Shown: positions 20,659-31,339 of the stretch, piece by piece
Layout of the letters: each line of letters starts with the position of its first letter
Position numbering within the stretch: position 1 is the stretch's first letter
Notes under the pieces: generated by a model
Seen by the model: the letters and a program-made list of their open reading frames with translations, nothing else
Databases searched by the model: none
Told to the model about the DNA's origin: nothing
Translations under genes and position numbers: made by a program
Assembly: GCA_024663395.1 (NCBI GenBank)
Contig: JANFAH010000021.1
Span: 992,001-1,056,000, forward strand
From: Pisolithus tinctorius
Lineage: Eukaryota; Basidiomycota; Agaricomycetes; Boletales; Pisolithaceae
Direction: 5' to 3'
Length of the DNA stretch: 64,000 nt

Positions 20659-23335
20659 GTAGCAGCTCCTGGGACTCCACACAATCCAGGAGCTGCGTTG
20701 ACTCCGGTTGTGCAAACTTGGAGGCTCATCTCAACGTGTCCACTCTTTCCAGTCCAAATTCTTTAACCCCCTATGTCACATTAGAAAACCCAGAATTGCC
20801 TCAGCTTCATACTTTAGTGGACTCCAGTTCCACCCATTGTTTTATAGATAATCAATTTGCTAATCAACACTCATTTACCCTGTACTCGGTCTCCCCAATC
20901 TGACTCCAGCTTTTCAATGGAATGTCCACTTTCACCATAACCCAAGCAGTAGATGTCAACATACACTTCATGTCCAGCGATGTCACACCAGTAACCCTGT
21001 TTTTAGCCCCATTGGATTCTGAGTGTGAGATAGTTCTCAGACATGACTGGCTCACCCACTACAATCCATTGATTGATTGGGTATTGGGCAGTCTGACATT
21101 CCAGACTCCTGCACAAAGGATGCCAACCCCATTGACACCCCCTGTTAGCCCAGTTCCCACTGGCCTCCCTGACTCTGGTCCTAGCAACCAACCCAGCCTT
21201 GTGCCATCTGTACTGGTCTCTGACTCCCCAGCTCGCACCCCTCTGAAGGCCCCTCTTGTTTCTCTAATCAATGCAGCTGCTTTTGTGCATGCCTGCAAAC
21301 TAGAAGGGTCTGTCCAGTTCCAACTTCAGCTCTGCCACTCAGGCTCAGCTCAAGCCTGATTGGCCTCAGCTTCACCTCCTCCAGCCTTACCCAATGTACC
21401 AGAAGAGTACCATGACTTCACTGATGTATTCAGCAAGGCCAAGGCCTCAGCACTCCCACCTTACCAGGAGTATGACCTGAAGATAGAGCTCAAAGAAGGA
21501 ACAACCCCACCTCTTGGCACAATCTACTCACTGTCCCTGGTCAAGCTCCAAGCTCTCCAGACTTTCATCAATGAAAACCTCACCACCAGTTTCATTCGGC
21601 CTACCTCTTCCCCTTATGCTGCACTGGTCCTCTTTGTCAAAAAGAAGGACGGCTCCCTCCAACTATGTGTAGACTTCTGTGGCCTCAACAAAATCACTAA
21701 GAAGGATCGCTACCCACTCCTGCTCATCTCCGACCTCTTGGATTCACCAAGCCATGCCAAGATCTATACTAAAATTGATCTTTGGCATGCCTACCATCTC
21801 ATCCAGGTTGCCCTGGGTGATGAATGGAAGACTGCATTCCGGACTCAGTATGGATCTTATGAGTGGTTAGTAATGCCCTTCAGCCTCACCAATGCCCCAG
21901 CCACTTTCCAATGCTTCGTGAATACCATTTTCACAGACATGTTGGATGTCTGTGTGGTCGTCTACTTAGATGACATCTTGATCTACTCCGCAGATAAGGA
22001 GTCTCACAAGCAGCATGTCCAAGAAGTCCTCTGCCAGCTTTGGCTTCATGGCCTTTATGCAAAGCCGGAGAAATGTGAGTTCCACTCGGACTCAGTTGAA
22101 TACCTTGGATTCCACCTTTCCCCTGCTGGCCTCACAATGTCCAAGGAAAAGGTCCAGACCATCTGCGACTGGCCTGAGCCTCGCAAGGTCAAGGACATCC
22201 AGTCTTTCCTTGGCTTTGCCAATTTTTACTGCCAGTTTATATTCAACTACTCGGACATTGTCATACTGCTGACTTGGCTTACCTGCAAGGGTGCTCCTTG
22301 GAACTTCTCCAAGGAGTGTCACTGGACATTTAATAACCTCAAGGCCACCTTCACCACAGTGCCAGTCTTAACCCACTTCATCCCCAGGGTCCCTATCACC
22401 ATTGAGACTGATGCATTGGACTATGCCATTGCCGGCATCCTCTCTATCACCTGCAGTGATGGCCAGATACATCTGGTCACATTCTACTCCTGGACTCTGA
22501 CAGCCCTGGAACTGAACTATGATACCCATGACAAGGAATTGCTTGCAATCTTTGAAGCATTCTGGACCTGGCACCACTATCTTGAGGGCTCAACCTCACT
22601 GGTTGACATTGTTACTGACCACAAGAATCTCGAGTACTTCTCTACCTCCAAAGTACTCACCTGCCGCCAAGCTCGCTGGTCAGAGTTCCTATCTCAGTTC
22701 AATATGATCATCAGATTCAGGCCCGGTAAGCTTGGGGCTAAGCCCAATGCCCTAACTAGATGATGGGATGTCTACCCCAAAGAGGGGGATAGCAGCTATG
22801 CCCAAGTGAACCTGCAAAATCTGAGACCAGTCTTCACCCAAGAGCAACTAGCAGTCTCCCTTTGCACTACATACCTCAAGTACCCGGTCTTATGAGCAGT
22901 TGCCCTAATGGATGTCGAGAAGTTACACAATGATATCCTGACCACACTGCCAGATGACCCAGTCTCACAAATCCACCTGTCTGACATGACTGATCCCTGG
23001 TGGTCAGTGGATGACACTGGCTTCCTTTGACTTGATGGAAGGATCTACGTGCCAGACTCAAATGATCTCTACCTCAGGGTCTTGCAGCTTAAGCATGACC
23101 ATCCCCTGTCCAGCCACTTTGGCCAAAACCGAACCCTAGAACTCATTTGGCATGAATATACCTGGCCTGGTCTCAGGACCTTTGTCAAGGACTATGTCTG
23201 GTCTTGCATGGCATGCGCTCAGGCTAAAGTTCCCTGCCATTGGCCTTATGGCCTCCTCAAGCAACTCCTGGTGCTGGAGAAGCCATGGAACTCCATCTCT
23301 ATGGATTTCATCGAGCAGCTTCTGGCCTCAACTGG
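20659..23335 (+). pseudogene. pol: Pol of F: protease, RT, RNase H, N-terminal integrase
   Basis: One frame, entered by -1 slippage, is readable to the insertion at 23336. The protease site reads DSSSTHCF (near 20821; DSG expected, so mutated). RT runs from about 21410 with YLDDILIYS (near 21964); RNase H has ETDALDYAIAGIL and YDTHDKELLAIF; then the tether DVYPKEGD and the H2C2 zinc region (HDHPLSSHFG ... CMACAQ). In-frame TGA codons occur at about 20900, 21357, 22760, 22892 and 23027. The integrase core continues at 25184 after the 1848-bp insertion. Confidence 0.9.
22778..22791 (+). promoter_or_regulatory. Candidate central polypurine tract of F
   Basis: CAAAGAGGGGGATAG lies between RNase H and integrase and shares AAGAGGGGGATA with the 3' polypurine tracts of this family. 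The same tract is present in C (56684-56700) and E1 (2291-2306). Confidence 0.45.
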
Positions 23336-23554
23336 TGCCACACACCAAAGGTGTTGTGGACATGGTTACAGCTGACTCTGCCTAACTCATTGACAAGTTG
23401 CACACAATGCCCATGCATGCAGATGAAGACTAAAGGCTTCATGCATAGGAAGACTGCTGGACATTAACAGTCATCCTTTGCACAAGAACGAGTCATCAGT
23501 GCTAAAGAGAAAAGAGGAAGCAAGTTAAGTGCACATTAAAAGTTTTTAGCACCC

Positions 23555-23833
23555 ATGTATGGCATTCCAGTTTTTGTCATATCTCCACCATTTCCAAAGA
23601 TATCGACTCTGTTCTCACACTCGCTTAAAGTGCTCAGCCCCACAATTCTTCCTTCTAAATTTGGAGAGGATCCTTGCACCCTACATGTTTCTACAGCACT
23701 CCATCCATCAGACACTCATTTTGCTAAGTCCATCAATCATGGCCACCTCTTCATCAATCATCTCACTTGTCTCATTTGCCAGAGACAATGGCTATGTATA
23801 TCTGCCAGGTGTTCCCACCAGCTTCTGTCCTGA
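23555..23833 (+). CDS. Conserved 92-residue ORF of the 1848-bp element
   Basis: Reads from MYGI to SHQLLS. The copy at 35563-35841 (minus) has the same start, stop and length, with about 14 differences, many conservative. No domain is recognised. It overlaps the 159-residue ORF in another frame by about 95 bases, so only one may be real, or a shift or splice may join them. The strand is that of the TATA box further downstream, which therefore cannot be its promoter. Confidence 0.35.
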   Translation: MYGIPVFVISPPFPKISTLFSHSLKVLSPTILPSKFGEDPCTLHVSTALHPSDTHFAKSINHGHLFINHLTCLICQRQWLCISARCSHQLLS

Positions 23834-24218
23834 AGCCCCCTGGTTTGTCCCATCATTGTCAGCCCCATCTCATCCCATGCAGCTTGGTCAGCATGTTCTC
23901 CTTGTCAGTATGACTTCCAGAAGGACATTCTTTGGTTGCCTCAGGTCTGTCACTCAGTTAGAAAGGTCTTATGTGGTCATTTCGGTCTCCCCTCTTGATG
24001 AAGCATATGGATCGTTCCTCCCTGCTCCCTGCACTGTCTTTATTCCAATCTCGTCCATCATTCTTCCCACATTGCAACAGCTGCAGCATAATCTACTGTT
24101 CTCCAGTCTCCCTGATCACATCCATGATGAGTATGACGTGCATCTTGCCTTCTTACTGCAAGGTCCAGCAGAAGATGTCCCCCCTTCTCCTCCTCCTCCA
24201 TCAGAGCCCCATCCATGA
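23739..24218 (+). CDS. Conserved 159-residue ORF of the 1848-bp element
   Basis: Starts MATSSSIISL and ends in a proline run before SEPHP. It contains SFARDNGYVYLPG, a long hydrophobic middle and LPTLQQLQHNLLF. The copy at 35181-35657 (minus) keeps the frame open for 158 residues with few changes, one proline shorter. The frame extends upstream without a stop to 23559 here. I do not recognise the family. Conservation in two copies with no stop suggests coding history, but copy age is unknown, so this is weak evidence. Confidence 0.4.
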   Translation: MATSSSIISLVSFARDNGYVYLPGVPTSFCPEAPWFVPSLSAPSHPMQLGQHVLLVSMTSRRTFFGCLRSVTQLERSYVVISVSPLDEAYGSFLPAPCTVFIPISSIILPTLQQLQHNLLFSSLPDHIHDEYDVHLAFLLQGPAEDVPPSPPPPSEPHP

Positions 24219-24655
24219 AGTTTTTGTTAACTTCACTGAGAGGATGAAAGGGTGGGAGATGCAATCGCATATGCTTCCCATTGCCCTACAGACCCCCAAC
24301 ACCCTAGCCCCCTTTGATGCCTGACTCATGCCCTTCAATTCTGGAGTTAATACTTCCCTATCTGGAAACACCATCCATCTGTCATGTCATCTTTGGATCT
24401 AGAGATGTCTCCACCAAGATCTAACTTGCATCGCCACCCCCTAATGTGATATCAGTGTGCTTACTCAGTTCTGACTCCATTTGACTCATTCTGTGATATT
24501 TTGATTATCCTTGACTCATTCATTGCCAATACTTACCAATCCTCTTTGCTTGCTTACTTTTCATTTCTTGCTTACTCATCATGATTATTCAGTCCTTACT
24601 CATTACTTACCAAGTGTTTGTGCCTTGTTTGTCACAAGCTGTGCTCCCCCCACAG

Positions 24656-24663
24656 TATATAAA
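24656..24663 (+). promoter_or_regulatory. TATA box of the 1848-bp element
   Basis: TATATAAA after a C-rich run (GCTCCCCCCACAG), followed by CCCCCATG; conserved in the other copy near 34738 on the minus strand. If the element is an LTR, about 1.3 kb of U3 precedes it. Confidence 0.45.
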
Positions 24664-25183
24664 CCCCCATGTACTTAGCTACCAAGAAGCAATTCAGAGG
24701 TCATCCAGAAGTCAGCTCAGCAGTCAGTTCAGTGCCTATCCCATCGTCAACAGTTGAGGCTCCACAAAGGGGTCTATCTGTCATCATTTGTATACTTGGT
24801 AGTTGAGGCTCATTCGGAAGAGTCTATCTGCCATCCTTCATCATCTGAAGCTTCCTCTTAGTCAGCAGTCTTAGTCATCCCTCCACTCCTGCATAACTTG
24901 TCAACGACTTGCACCAGGAGCACATCCAAAAGATCATCATGCCAGAGTACTTTCAGCTGAATACCTTCACTCTATTCAGCATCCCCCATCTAGTCATCAC
25001 TTGCTTGTCTACTCTGGCATAACTCGTCGATGACTTGTGCCAGGAGCACCTTCACTTGAAGTCTCCCCCACTTTAGGTTTCTCTGCCCTCCAGGTTCCAC
25101 AGAGGTAAACCACCACTCACTCATATTTGTCTTTAGTGTTGGATTTGTTTGCTTTATACCAGCTTTCCACACTTTGACTCACA

Positions 25184-26226
25184 CCAGCTTCACAGCCATC
25201 CTCGTAGTAGTTGACCAGCTCTCCAAGCAGGCCATATTCATCCCCACCCATGACACCATAACAGCCCCAGAACTTGCCAAGTTATTCCTACTCCATGTCT
25301 TTTTGAAGCATGCAGTGCTGGCCCATGTAACCTCCGACCAAGGCTCAGAGTTCATCTTGCACTTCTTCTGGTCACTCGGTAAGGCCTTAGACATGCACTT
25401 ACATTTCACCTCAGGCTATCACCCCAAAGGTGATGGCCAGACTGAAAGGACCAACCAGACACTGGAACAGTACCTCCAAGTCTACTGTAACTACCAACAG
25501 GACAACTGGGCTGACCTATTACCCTTGGCCAAGTTTGCTTACAATAATGCCCCTAGCGCTACTACCAGTGTTTCACCCTTTTTTGCTAATAAGGGCTACC
25601 ATCCCAACATCTCAGTATACCCAGAGCATGATCTTACCTCTGCCCGGGCTCACAATTATGCAGTTGACCTGGACTCACTGCACCAGTTCTTACACAAGGA
25701 AATGACCCTCACACAACAGCATTATCAAGGACTGGCCAATGCTAAATGCATGCTGGCTCCAGACTTCAAGGTTGGTGACCAGGTATATGTCAAAGCCAAA
25801 TACTTCTGGTCTACCTGGCCTTCCAAGAAGCTCTCAGAGAAGAACCTTGGACCATATCCGGTCATAGCTCAGGCCAGTACTCATTCATTCACACTGTGCC
25901 TGCCAGACTCCATGCATGCACTCCACCCAGTCTTCCATGTGTCCCAACTCGAGCCAGCCATCCCTAACACCATCCCAAACTGGACTCAACCACCACCCCC
26001 ACCAATTGAAGTTGATGGTGAGCTAGAATTTGAGGTAGCAGAAATCCTTGACTCCAAGGTCAACCAACAATGCCAGTGTTGGTTACAGTACTTAGTCCGG
26101 TGGTCCAGCTATGAAGGGACTGATGAAGAAACTACATGGGTACTTGCTACAGAACTAGACAATGCCTCTGAACTCATACAAGAGTTCCACTCCCACTACC
26201 CCACTAAACCCGGCCCATACCAGTGA
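25184..26226 (+). pseudogene. pol: Integrase core and chromodomain of F
   Basis: Resumes the F Pol after the 1848-bp insertion. It contains LVVVDQLSKQAIF, VTSDQGSEF, GDGQTERTNQTLEQYL (the second catalytic Asp and the Glu), the YHPNISVYPEHDLTS linker, the SH3-like C-terminal region (HPVFHVSQLEP) and a chromodomain (EVAEILDSKVNQ, LVRWSSYEG, TTWVLATELDN), ending PGPYQ-stop. This part is open for 350 codons; the missing N-terminal integrase lies before 23336. Chromodomain elements target heterochromatin in other fungi, which fits the nested surroundings. Confidence 0.9.
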
Positions 26227-26415
26227 GGACCAGTCTCAACCAGCCTCAGTTTTCTGTTCTGTTCTCTATCAGTATATAGTTCCTCTTGATCCCCTACTTA
26301 CCTTGTTTTCTTTTCTTGTTTGCTCTCACTTACTATACAAAACTGAAACCAGACACTGGACACTGGACACATGACATTTGCAGAGGAAAGAGCTACAAGT
26401 CCCTACACTAGGGTA

Positions 26416-28456
26416 CTACTCGCCCTTGGCCATGGCCTCACCCTCCCCCTCAGTCTCCTCCTCATCGTCCTCACTGTGGGTTCTCAACCATTCGGCCTCC
26501 TCACACAGTTCATCAGAGTTGAGCTCAGATGAGCCCGAATCTGAGGGGGACACCACCATCCCATACCCATAGGACTTGTCAAGCAGTGACTCAAGAGCAT
26601 CAGCAGTGCAGCCCAAGTTTTCCACCACGGTCTCATGAAGCTCAAACAGGCTGGCCAGGTTGTTGGCAATCAGCCCCACCATGTCAATCAGGTGCTCGAG
26701 CTTTTCCTCTAAGCCCAAGTAGCACTCAGTGCTGGTCTCCCACAACCTACTCCCACTGGCCTTGGCTTCATCGAGGTCCAAGATTTCAGTCAGCCTCGTA
26801 CTCATCTTCGCCCATTTCTGATTGCTGGGCCCAGCTTCAGCATTTTCCTCATTGACTTTCCTCTTCTTGCCTTTAATGGCCTTGGGACCAGCCTTGGCAT
26901 CTTTCCCATCCCCAGGCCAATGGCACTTGCCTTTTGATTGGTTACACTGCACGCATGCGACACACTTCTTGTTGCCATCTATGACAAATGTGCAGGTGAC
27001 TTTGGCCTGGGCACAACAGGTACAACTAAAAGCGTTGTTAGGAGGGATACACACAAAGTTTAGTAAAGAACTCACCCAGGGTCCATAACCACCCTCTTGA
27101 CCTTGCCAGTCTCATTACCACCAGTGTAGGGAGCTGTATACTCCCTGAGGCTGGAACAGGAATCTGTCACTAAATTCCACAGGCCTCTATGACAAACCCA
27201 TTTCAGAATTTTTCCCACTCATGTCCTTGTGTCCCCTCCCAACCCCTGTCGCCTTTGGAGTTTCTACAGACCTTCCGCATGTCGCTCAGTCATCAAAACG
27301 CTGATCTGGAGCCATGTCACCAGTCATCCGTGCCGCTTTCCTCTGAAAAATTCTGCTTTCCCCTGTCACCCCAAATTCCACAAGCTGGACTTTGTGCCAG
27401 TACGCTATGCTCTGCCCTCCTGTGTCGCTCAGTTCCATCTCCCACTTGTATGCATACTCTCATTCTGTTGGAAGATACCCCTTACTGTTGTCCCACTCTT
27501 GCTCTCGTCTACTACCCACTGGTCTATTTCACGTGCATCTGTATTTCGCTGATGTCTGATGTCCCTTCCTTTATTTTCCGGTCTTTTAGTTTTCCTGCCC
27601 CACCTTACTCCGACTCATACCTACTTTCCCTGTACTATATAATTCCGCCATGATGTCAGAAATATACCACCACCTTTGGAGTCGCTATCTGTGTGTGTTC
27701 TGCAAGTTTGAGCATTTCTAGAGTCTAAAGTGCATATATAGAGTTTACTGCATCTTCAGTGTCCCCAGAGGTCTTCGTGTCTCCTGTGTCCTCCAGCCCT
27801 GCACACCTAATCCCATATCCCTTTCGCTTCAAATTCGCTCCTCTTAACATGTAGTGACCTCTCGGAAATTTGTATACCCATCTTGCAGTTCCACACGTGT
27901 CTACATCTGCCTGGAATTAAATTCCACGACTCTCACTCGAATTTCCCCACCGCTTCTAAGCCCTTTCTCGACCTCTCCTTCCACACAGCACCCCTTGGGA
28001 TGATCCTAGGGAATTCTCCCTTCACCCTTCCTCTAGTTGCATGCTCCCCAGAAGTCGTGTCCCACACTGGCCCCAGCCTCACTGCTTTTCCCAGCCTCGG
28101 CCTTATGCCTTCGTTTGGCCTCTTTCTCTTCCTCTGCCTTGCGCCTCCTCCTCCTCACATGCCCTTTGCTCCTCGGCCTCCCATGCTATCCTCTTGGCCT
28201 CAGCCTTCTCCCTCTCAGCCCTCTCAGCCTTGGCTTGCTCCCTTGCCACCCTCTCAGCCTCAAGCTGAGCCTGCTCCTCCTGCTGGGCTTGCTCAGCCGC
28301 CTTTCACCTCTTCCTCTCCTTCACCTTCGCCCTCATCACCTCCTCTTTGTCATTGGTGTCATACCTGATGTTGTTGTCAGGGACTTGGGCCCAATCAACA
28401 ATGACTCGGCCTTCATTGTTGTTGTCAGCAGCAACAATCAGTCTTGAGTTGGACAT
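26416..28456 (-). pseudogene. Antisense zinc-cluster gene inside F, split by an LTR-like insert
   Basis: Same place and strand as in H: it ends about 190 bases after the pol stop and points away from the 3' LTR. Exon 1 starts MSNSRL at 28456; a TGA near 28304 breaks the charged coiled coil, and the 942-bp insert (27125-28066) splits it. The intron (27026-27075, 50 bp, GT-AG) is at the same codon as in H. Exon 2 is intact: cluster CTCC-x6-C, x12, C-VQ-C-x6-C, a Lys-rich linker, LEEKLEHLI-type helix, acidic tail ending EAMAKGE. The conserved intron and reading frame show it was a real spliced gene when F and H diverged. Function unknown. Confidence 0.7.
27125..28066 (+). mobile_element. 942-bp LTR-like insert in the antisense gene
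   Basis: Starts TGTAGGGAGCTGTATACTCCC and ends GTGTCCCACA; it matches LTR B (18728-18737 plus 29123-30109). It has TATA-like words (ACTATATAATTC, GCATATATAGAG) and no ORF worth calling, so a solo LTR is likely. The flanks are CCAG (27121-27124) and CTGG (28067-28070), inverted rather than direct; the host reads CATTACCA-YTGG-CCCC in H. It keeps more CpG than copy B, so it is probably younger. Confidence 0.7.
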
Positions 28457-28580
28457 GATAGTTAGGATGAGAAAGAAAGATGCAAAGGGCTTAGTGGGCC
28501 ACAAGTATCAGTTTTTTTAAACTCAGCCAATTTTTGGACTCAGCCTACCACTCTTGCAGGGGTCTCATGGGTTCAACCCC

Positions 28581-28594
28581 TAAGAGGGGGATAT
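28581..28594 (+). promoter_or_regulatory. 3' polypurine tract of F
   Basis: TAAGAGGGGGATAT directly before the 3' LTR; counterpart of 13389-13405 in H. Confidence 0.65.
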
Positions 28595-29117
28595 TGTCAT
28601 AGCCATGTCTCAACCCCAGCTGGACTCGGCCTTGCACTCACTTAGTCTGGCCTCAGGCTTGCCAAACCCTTGTCCCCAGATGTCTTAGTGTGGTAAGCAC
28701 TGCTTTGCAGTGCATGTCATTTTGGTTAAGTCCTGCCTGGTCTTGTCCCTGGTCCACCTGTCCCAGTCTCCATTACCTTAGTCATGCATTAGTAATCCTT
28801 GTCTTACCAATTGTCTTAGCAATCCTTGTGAGACCAGCATTACCAGTCTCTGTACTATAGTTGTTTCTAGTATATAAACTTGTAGATACTCGGCCTGTAG
28901 ACCTCAGTCTGAAATCAACTAAGTTTACTCTGACAACCCCATCCTGGCCTTGGACTCGGACTGAGACCCATGCAAGGGAATAGCACTGTATCCTCAGTCA
29001 CTAAGTCCAATCAGTCCAACCATCTGTACCTTCGACTTCCCCCTGATCCCAACCCCTTGGCCTCATGCCCACCTCGGTCTCCAGTCCAGCCTCAACCCGG
29101 ACATCCTGAACTTGACA
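28595..29117 (+). mobile_element. 3' LTR of F (523 bp)
   Basis: TGTCATAGCC...CTTGACA, same length as the 5' LTR, followed by the target copy GGAGC. It keeps the TATA box and the AGTCTGAAAT segment. Confidence 0.9.
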
Positions 29118-29122
29118 GGAGC

Positions 29123-30109
29123 CATATACTCCCTGAGGCTGGAACCTGAATCTGTCACTAAATTCTGCAGGCCTCTATGACAAACCCATTTCAGAATTTG
29201 TTCCACTCATGTCTTCATGTTTCCTCCCCACCCCTGTCACCTTCAGAGTTTCTACTGACCTTCTGCATGTCACTCAGTCATCAAAATGCTGATCTGGAAA
29301 TTCTGCATTCATGCAGAGTTGTCTGGAATTCAGTAGCTGTGCCACCACTCAGCCACATCACCAGTCATCTGTGCCACTTACCTCTAAAAAACTCTGGTTT
29401 CCCCTGTTGCCCTAAATTCTGCAAGCTGGACTTTGTGCCAGTATGCTACGTTCTGCCCTCCTGTGCCACTCAGCCCCACCTCCCACTTGTACACATACTC
29501 TCGTTCTGTTGGAAGATACCCCTTACCATTGTCCCATTCTTACTCTTGTCTACTACCCACCAGTCTATTTCATGTGCATCTGTATTTTGCTGATGTCTGA
29601 TGTCCCTTCCTTTATTTTCCAGTCTTTTAGTTTTCCCACCCCACCTTACTCTGACTTGTACCTACTTTCCCTGTACTATATAATTCTGCCATGATGCTGG
29701 AAATATACCACCCACCTTTGGAGTCACTATCTGTGTGTGTTCTGAGAGTTTGAGAGTTTCTAGAGTCTAAGTGCATATATAGAGTCTACAGTGTCTTCAG
29801 TGTCCCCAGAGGTCTTTGTGTCTCCTGCATCCTCCAGCCCTGCACACCCAATCCTGTATCCCTTTCACTTCAAATTCACCCCCTCTTGACGTGTAGCAAC
29901 CTCTTGGAATTCCATATACCCATCTCACTGTTCCTCATGCATCTACATCTGCCCAGAATTAAATTCTGTGGCTCTTGCTCGGAATTTCCCTGCCACTTCT
30001 AAGCCCTTTCTCGACTTCTCCTTCCACACAGCACCCCATGGGACAATCCTAGGGAATTCTCCCTTCACCCTTACTCTAGTCACATGCTTCCCAGAAGATG
30101 TGTCCCACA
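29123..30109 (+). mobile_element. Remainder of LTR B, split by F
   Basis: Continues from the stub at 18728-18737 across the F insertion and ends GTGTCCCACA. Compared with 27125-28066 it has a 53-bp extra block near 29300 and many CpG sites changed to TpG or CpA. It carries no gene. Confidence 0.7.
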
Positions 30110-30784
30110 CCATTGTGCTCAATCATCTGAGGGGCCATTCTAGCACCTGACACCGAACATGATGACGAATTTTTTGTTGTTAAGCAGCCTGATAGTGATA
30201 TGTTCCTATGGACACAGGTGATGTAGGTTACTTACCATCTCTAGTGGCCTTCCAACCAGAGAATTTTGAGCACATTGCAGATGTCTATTCTGACCCATCA
30301 CCATCTTGTCCTTTGCAAGCTGTCAACCATCCTAGCAAGGAATCTGAAGACTTGCAACATGCTCAGTAGCAGATCAAAGGTACTTGGGCGACAGATTGAA
30401 GCCAACATTGAGAAATAGTAAGTCACAATTCATACTGTTAGCAACCACTCTGGAACAGATCACATCAGATGCATACCCAACTCTTTTCCCCCCTGCTGTG
30501 GAGCAAAGCGGTAAGTAGTAGGTGCACTGATGCAGGGACATTGGGGGATATTGTGCAGTCTGTTTCACTACTTGTTATGCCCACCACACAAAACTCAATC
30601 TACTGGATGCTGGACAGCAGGCTGCCAGAGCGGACAATGATCTCATTCCTTTTATGTATGATGACAGAGATACACTCTGACCAACGAAGTGTTGAAACTA
30701 CAGAGCAAAGGGATGTATATAGGTCTACAAGGCTGTTGAAGCCTTGAAAGCGAAGAAACCATGATTCAGTTCCTCTTCACTTCC
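30110..30784. other. No gene supported
   Basis: Mixed unique-looking DNA. Short frames on both strands have no domains or splice logic I can defend. Confidence 0.4.
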
Positions 30785-31333
30785 CTAGTCCCCCCTCTTC
30801 CGTTTTCCAAGGACCTTCTCGGACACAACTTGTTCAGCAAGGAAACGGTCCAGCAAGTGGATGATGGCTTGTAGGGTGTTGCAGAAAGTCAGAATCAAGT
30901 GGAAGTCAATGTCTGCATCACACCCAGTCATTTCAGTGACAGGAATGTCATCAGCTGGGATATCAGGAGGGGGATAAGCATCGAGGGAGAGTAAAGTGGG
31001 GTCTATGGTGGAAGGTGTAGCAACTGCAGCAGGAGCAGCCCATTCAGGGGGCAAACTGTTGAGAGAAAAATTCTAGTGGCAAGTCAATATCGACGGACTA
31101 GTACACAAGTGGAATGGAAGACATACCACCAAGCTATACAAGTCGCTGAACACGTCTGTAGCTGCTTCAGCGGTCTCGGGCACATCAATGGGAGTCAAAG
31201 CACTGTTGGGAATTTTGAATGCATTGGGGGACATGGGTGGGGCAGGGAAGGGGTAGACTTGAAGTTGCTGAGTGTGGAAGAGGAGATTTCGAGTTGACAT
31301 CACTGAGAGTGGAGGGGGAATCAAAGGTTGCAC
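30785..31333 (-). CDS. Hypothetical two-exon gene, 164 residues
   Basis: Exon 1 (31127-31333) starts MQPLIPPPLS and is proline-rich. A 54-bp intron (31073-31126, GTATGT...CACTAG, phase 0) joins it to exon 2 (30785-31072), which continues in frame as NFSLNSLPPEW and ends with a basic GKRKRGD tail. Exon 2 holds an acidic D-I-P-x-D segment and a predicted helix (LQAIIHLLDRFLAEQ). No known domain recognised. It could be the C-terminal part of a larger gene, since no promoter or start context is distinctive. The evidence is the intact frame across a canonical intron. Confidence 0.4.
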
Positions 31334-31339
31334 TCACAA

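Larger units (their letters stand above)
23336..25183. mobile_element. 1848-bp repeat element inserted in F integrase
   Basis: Starts TGCCACACACC and ends GACTCACA; the copy at 34213-36060 is the same length in reverse orientation. It interrupts the host word CTCAACCAGCTTC, known intact from H. The flanking tetramers are CTGG (23332-23335) and CCAG (25184-25187), inverted rather than direct. It encodes two overlapping ORFs conserved in both copies and has a TATATAAA box at 24656. No RT or transposase motif. TG...CA ends and a 4-bp footprint suggest a solo LTR or a small non-autonomous element. Confidence 0.75.
18738..29117 (+). mobile_element. Chromovirus F, complete from LTR to LTR, degenerate
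   Basis: Two 523-bp LTRs (18738-19260 and 28595-29117) flank gag, pol and an antisense gene. The target duplication GGAGC is at 18733-18737 and 29118-29122. Two later insertions are nested in it (23336-25183 and 27125-28066). Stops are mostly TGA at former CGA codons. At shared CpG sites one LTR often reads TG where the other reads CA. Confidence 0.9.
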
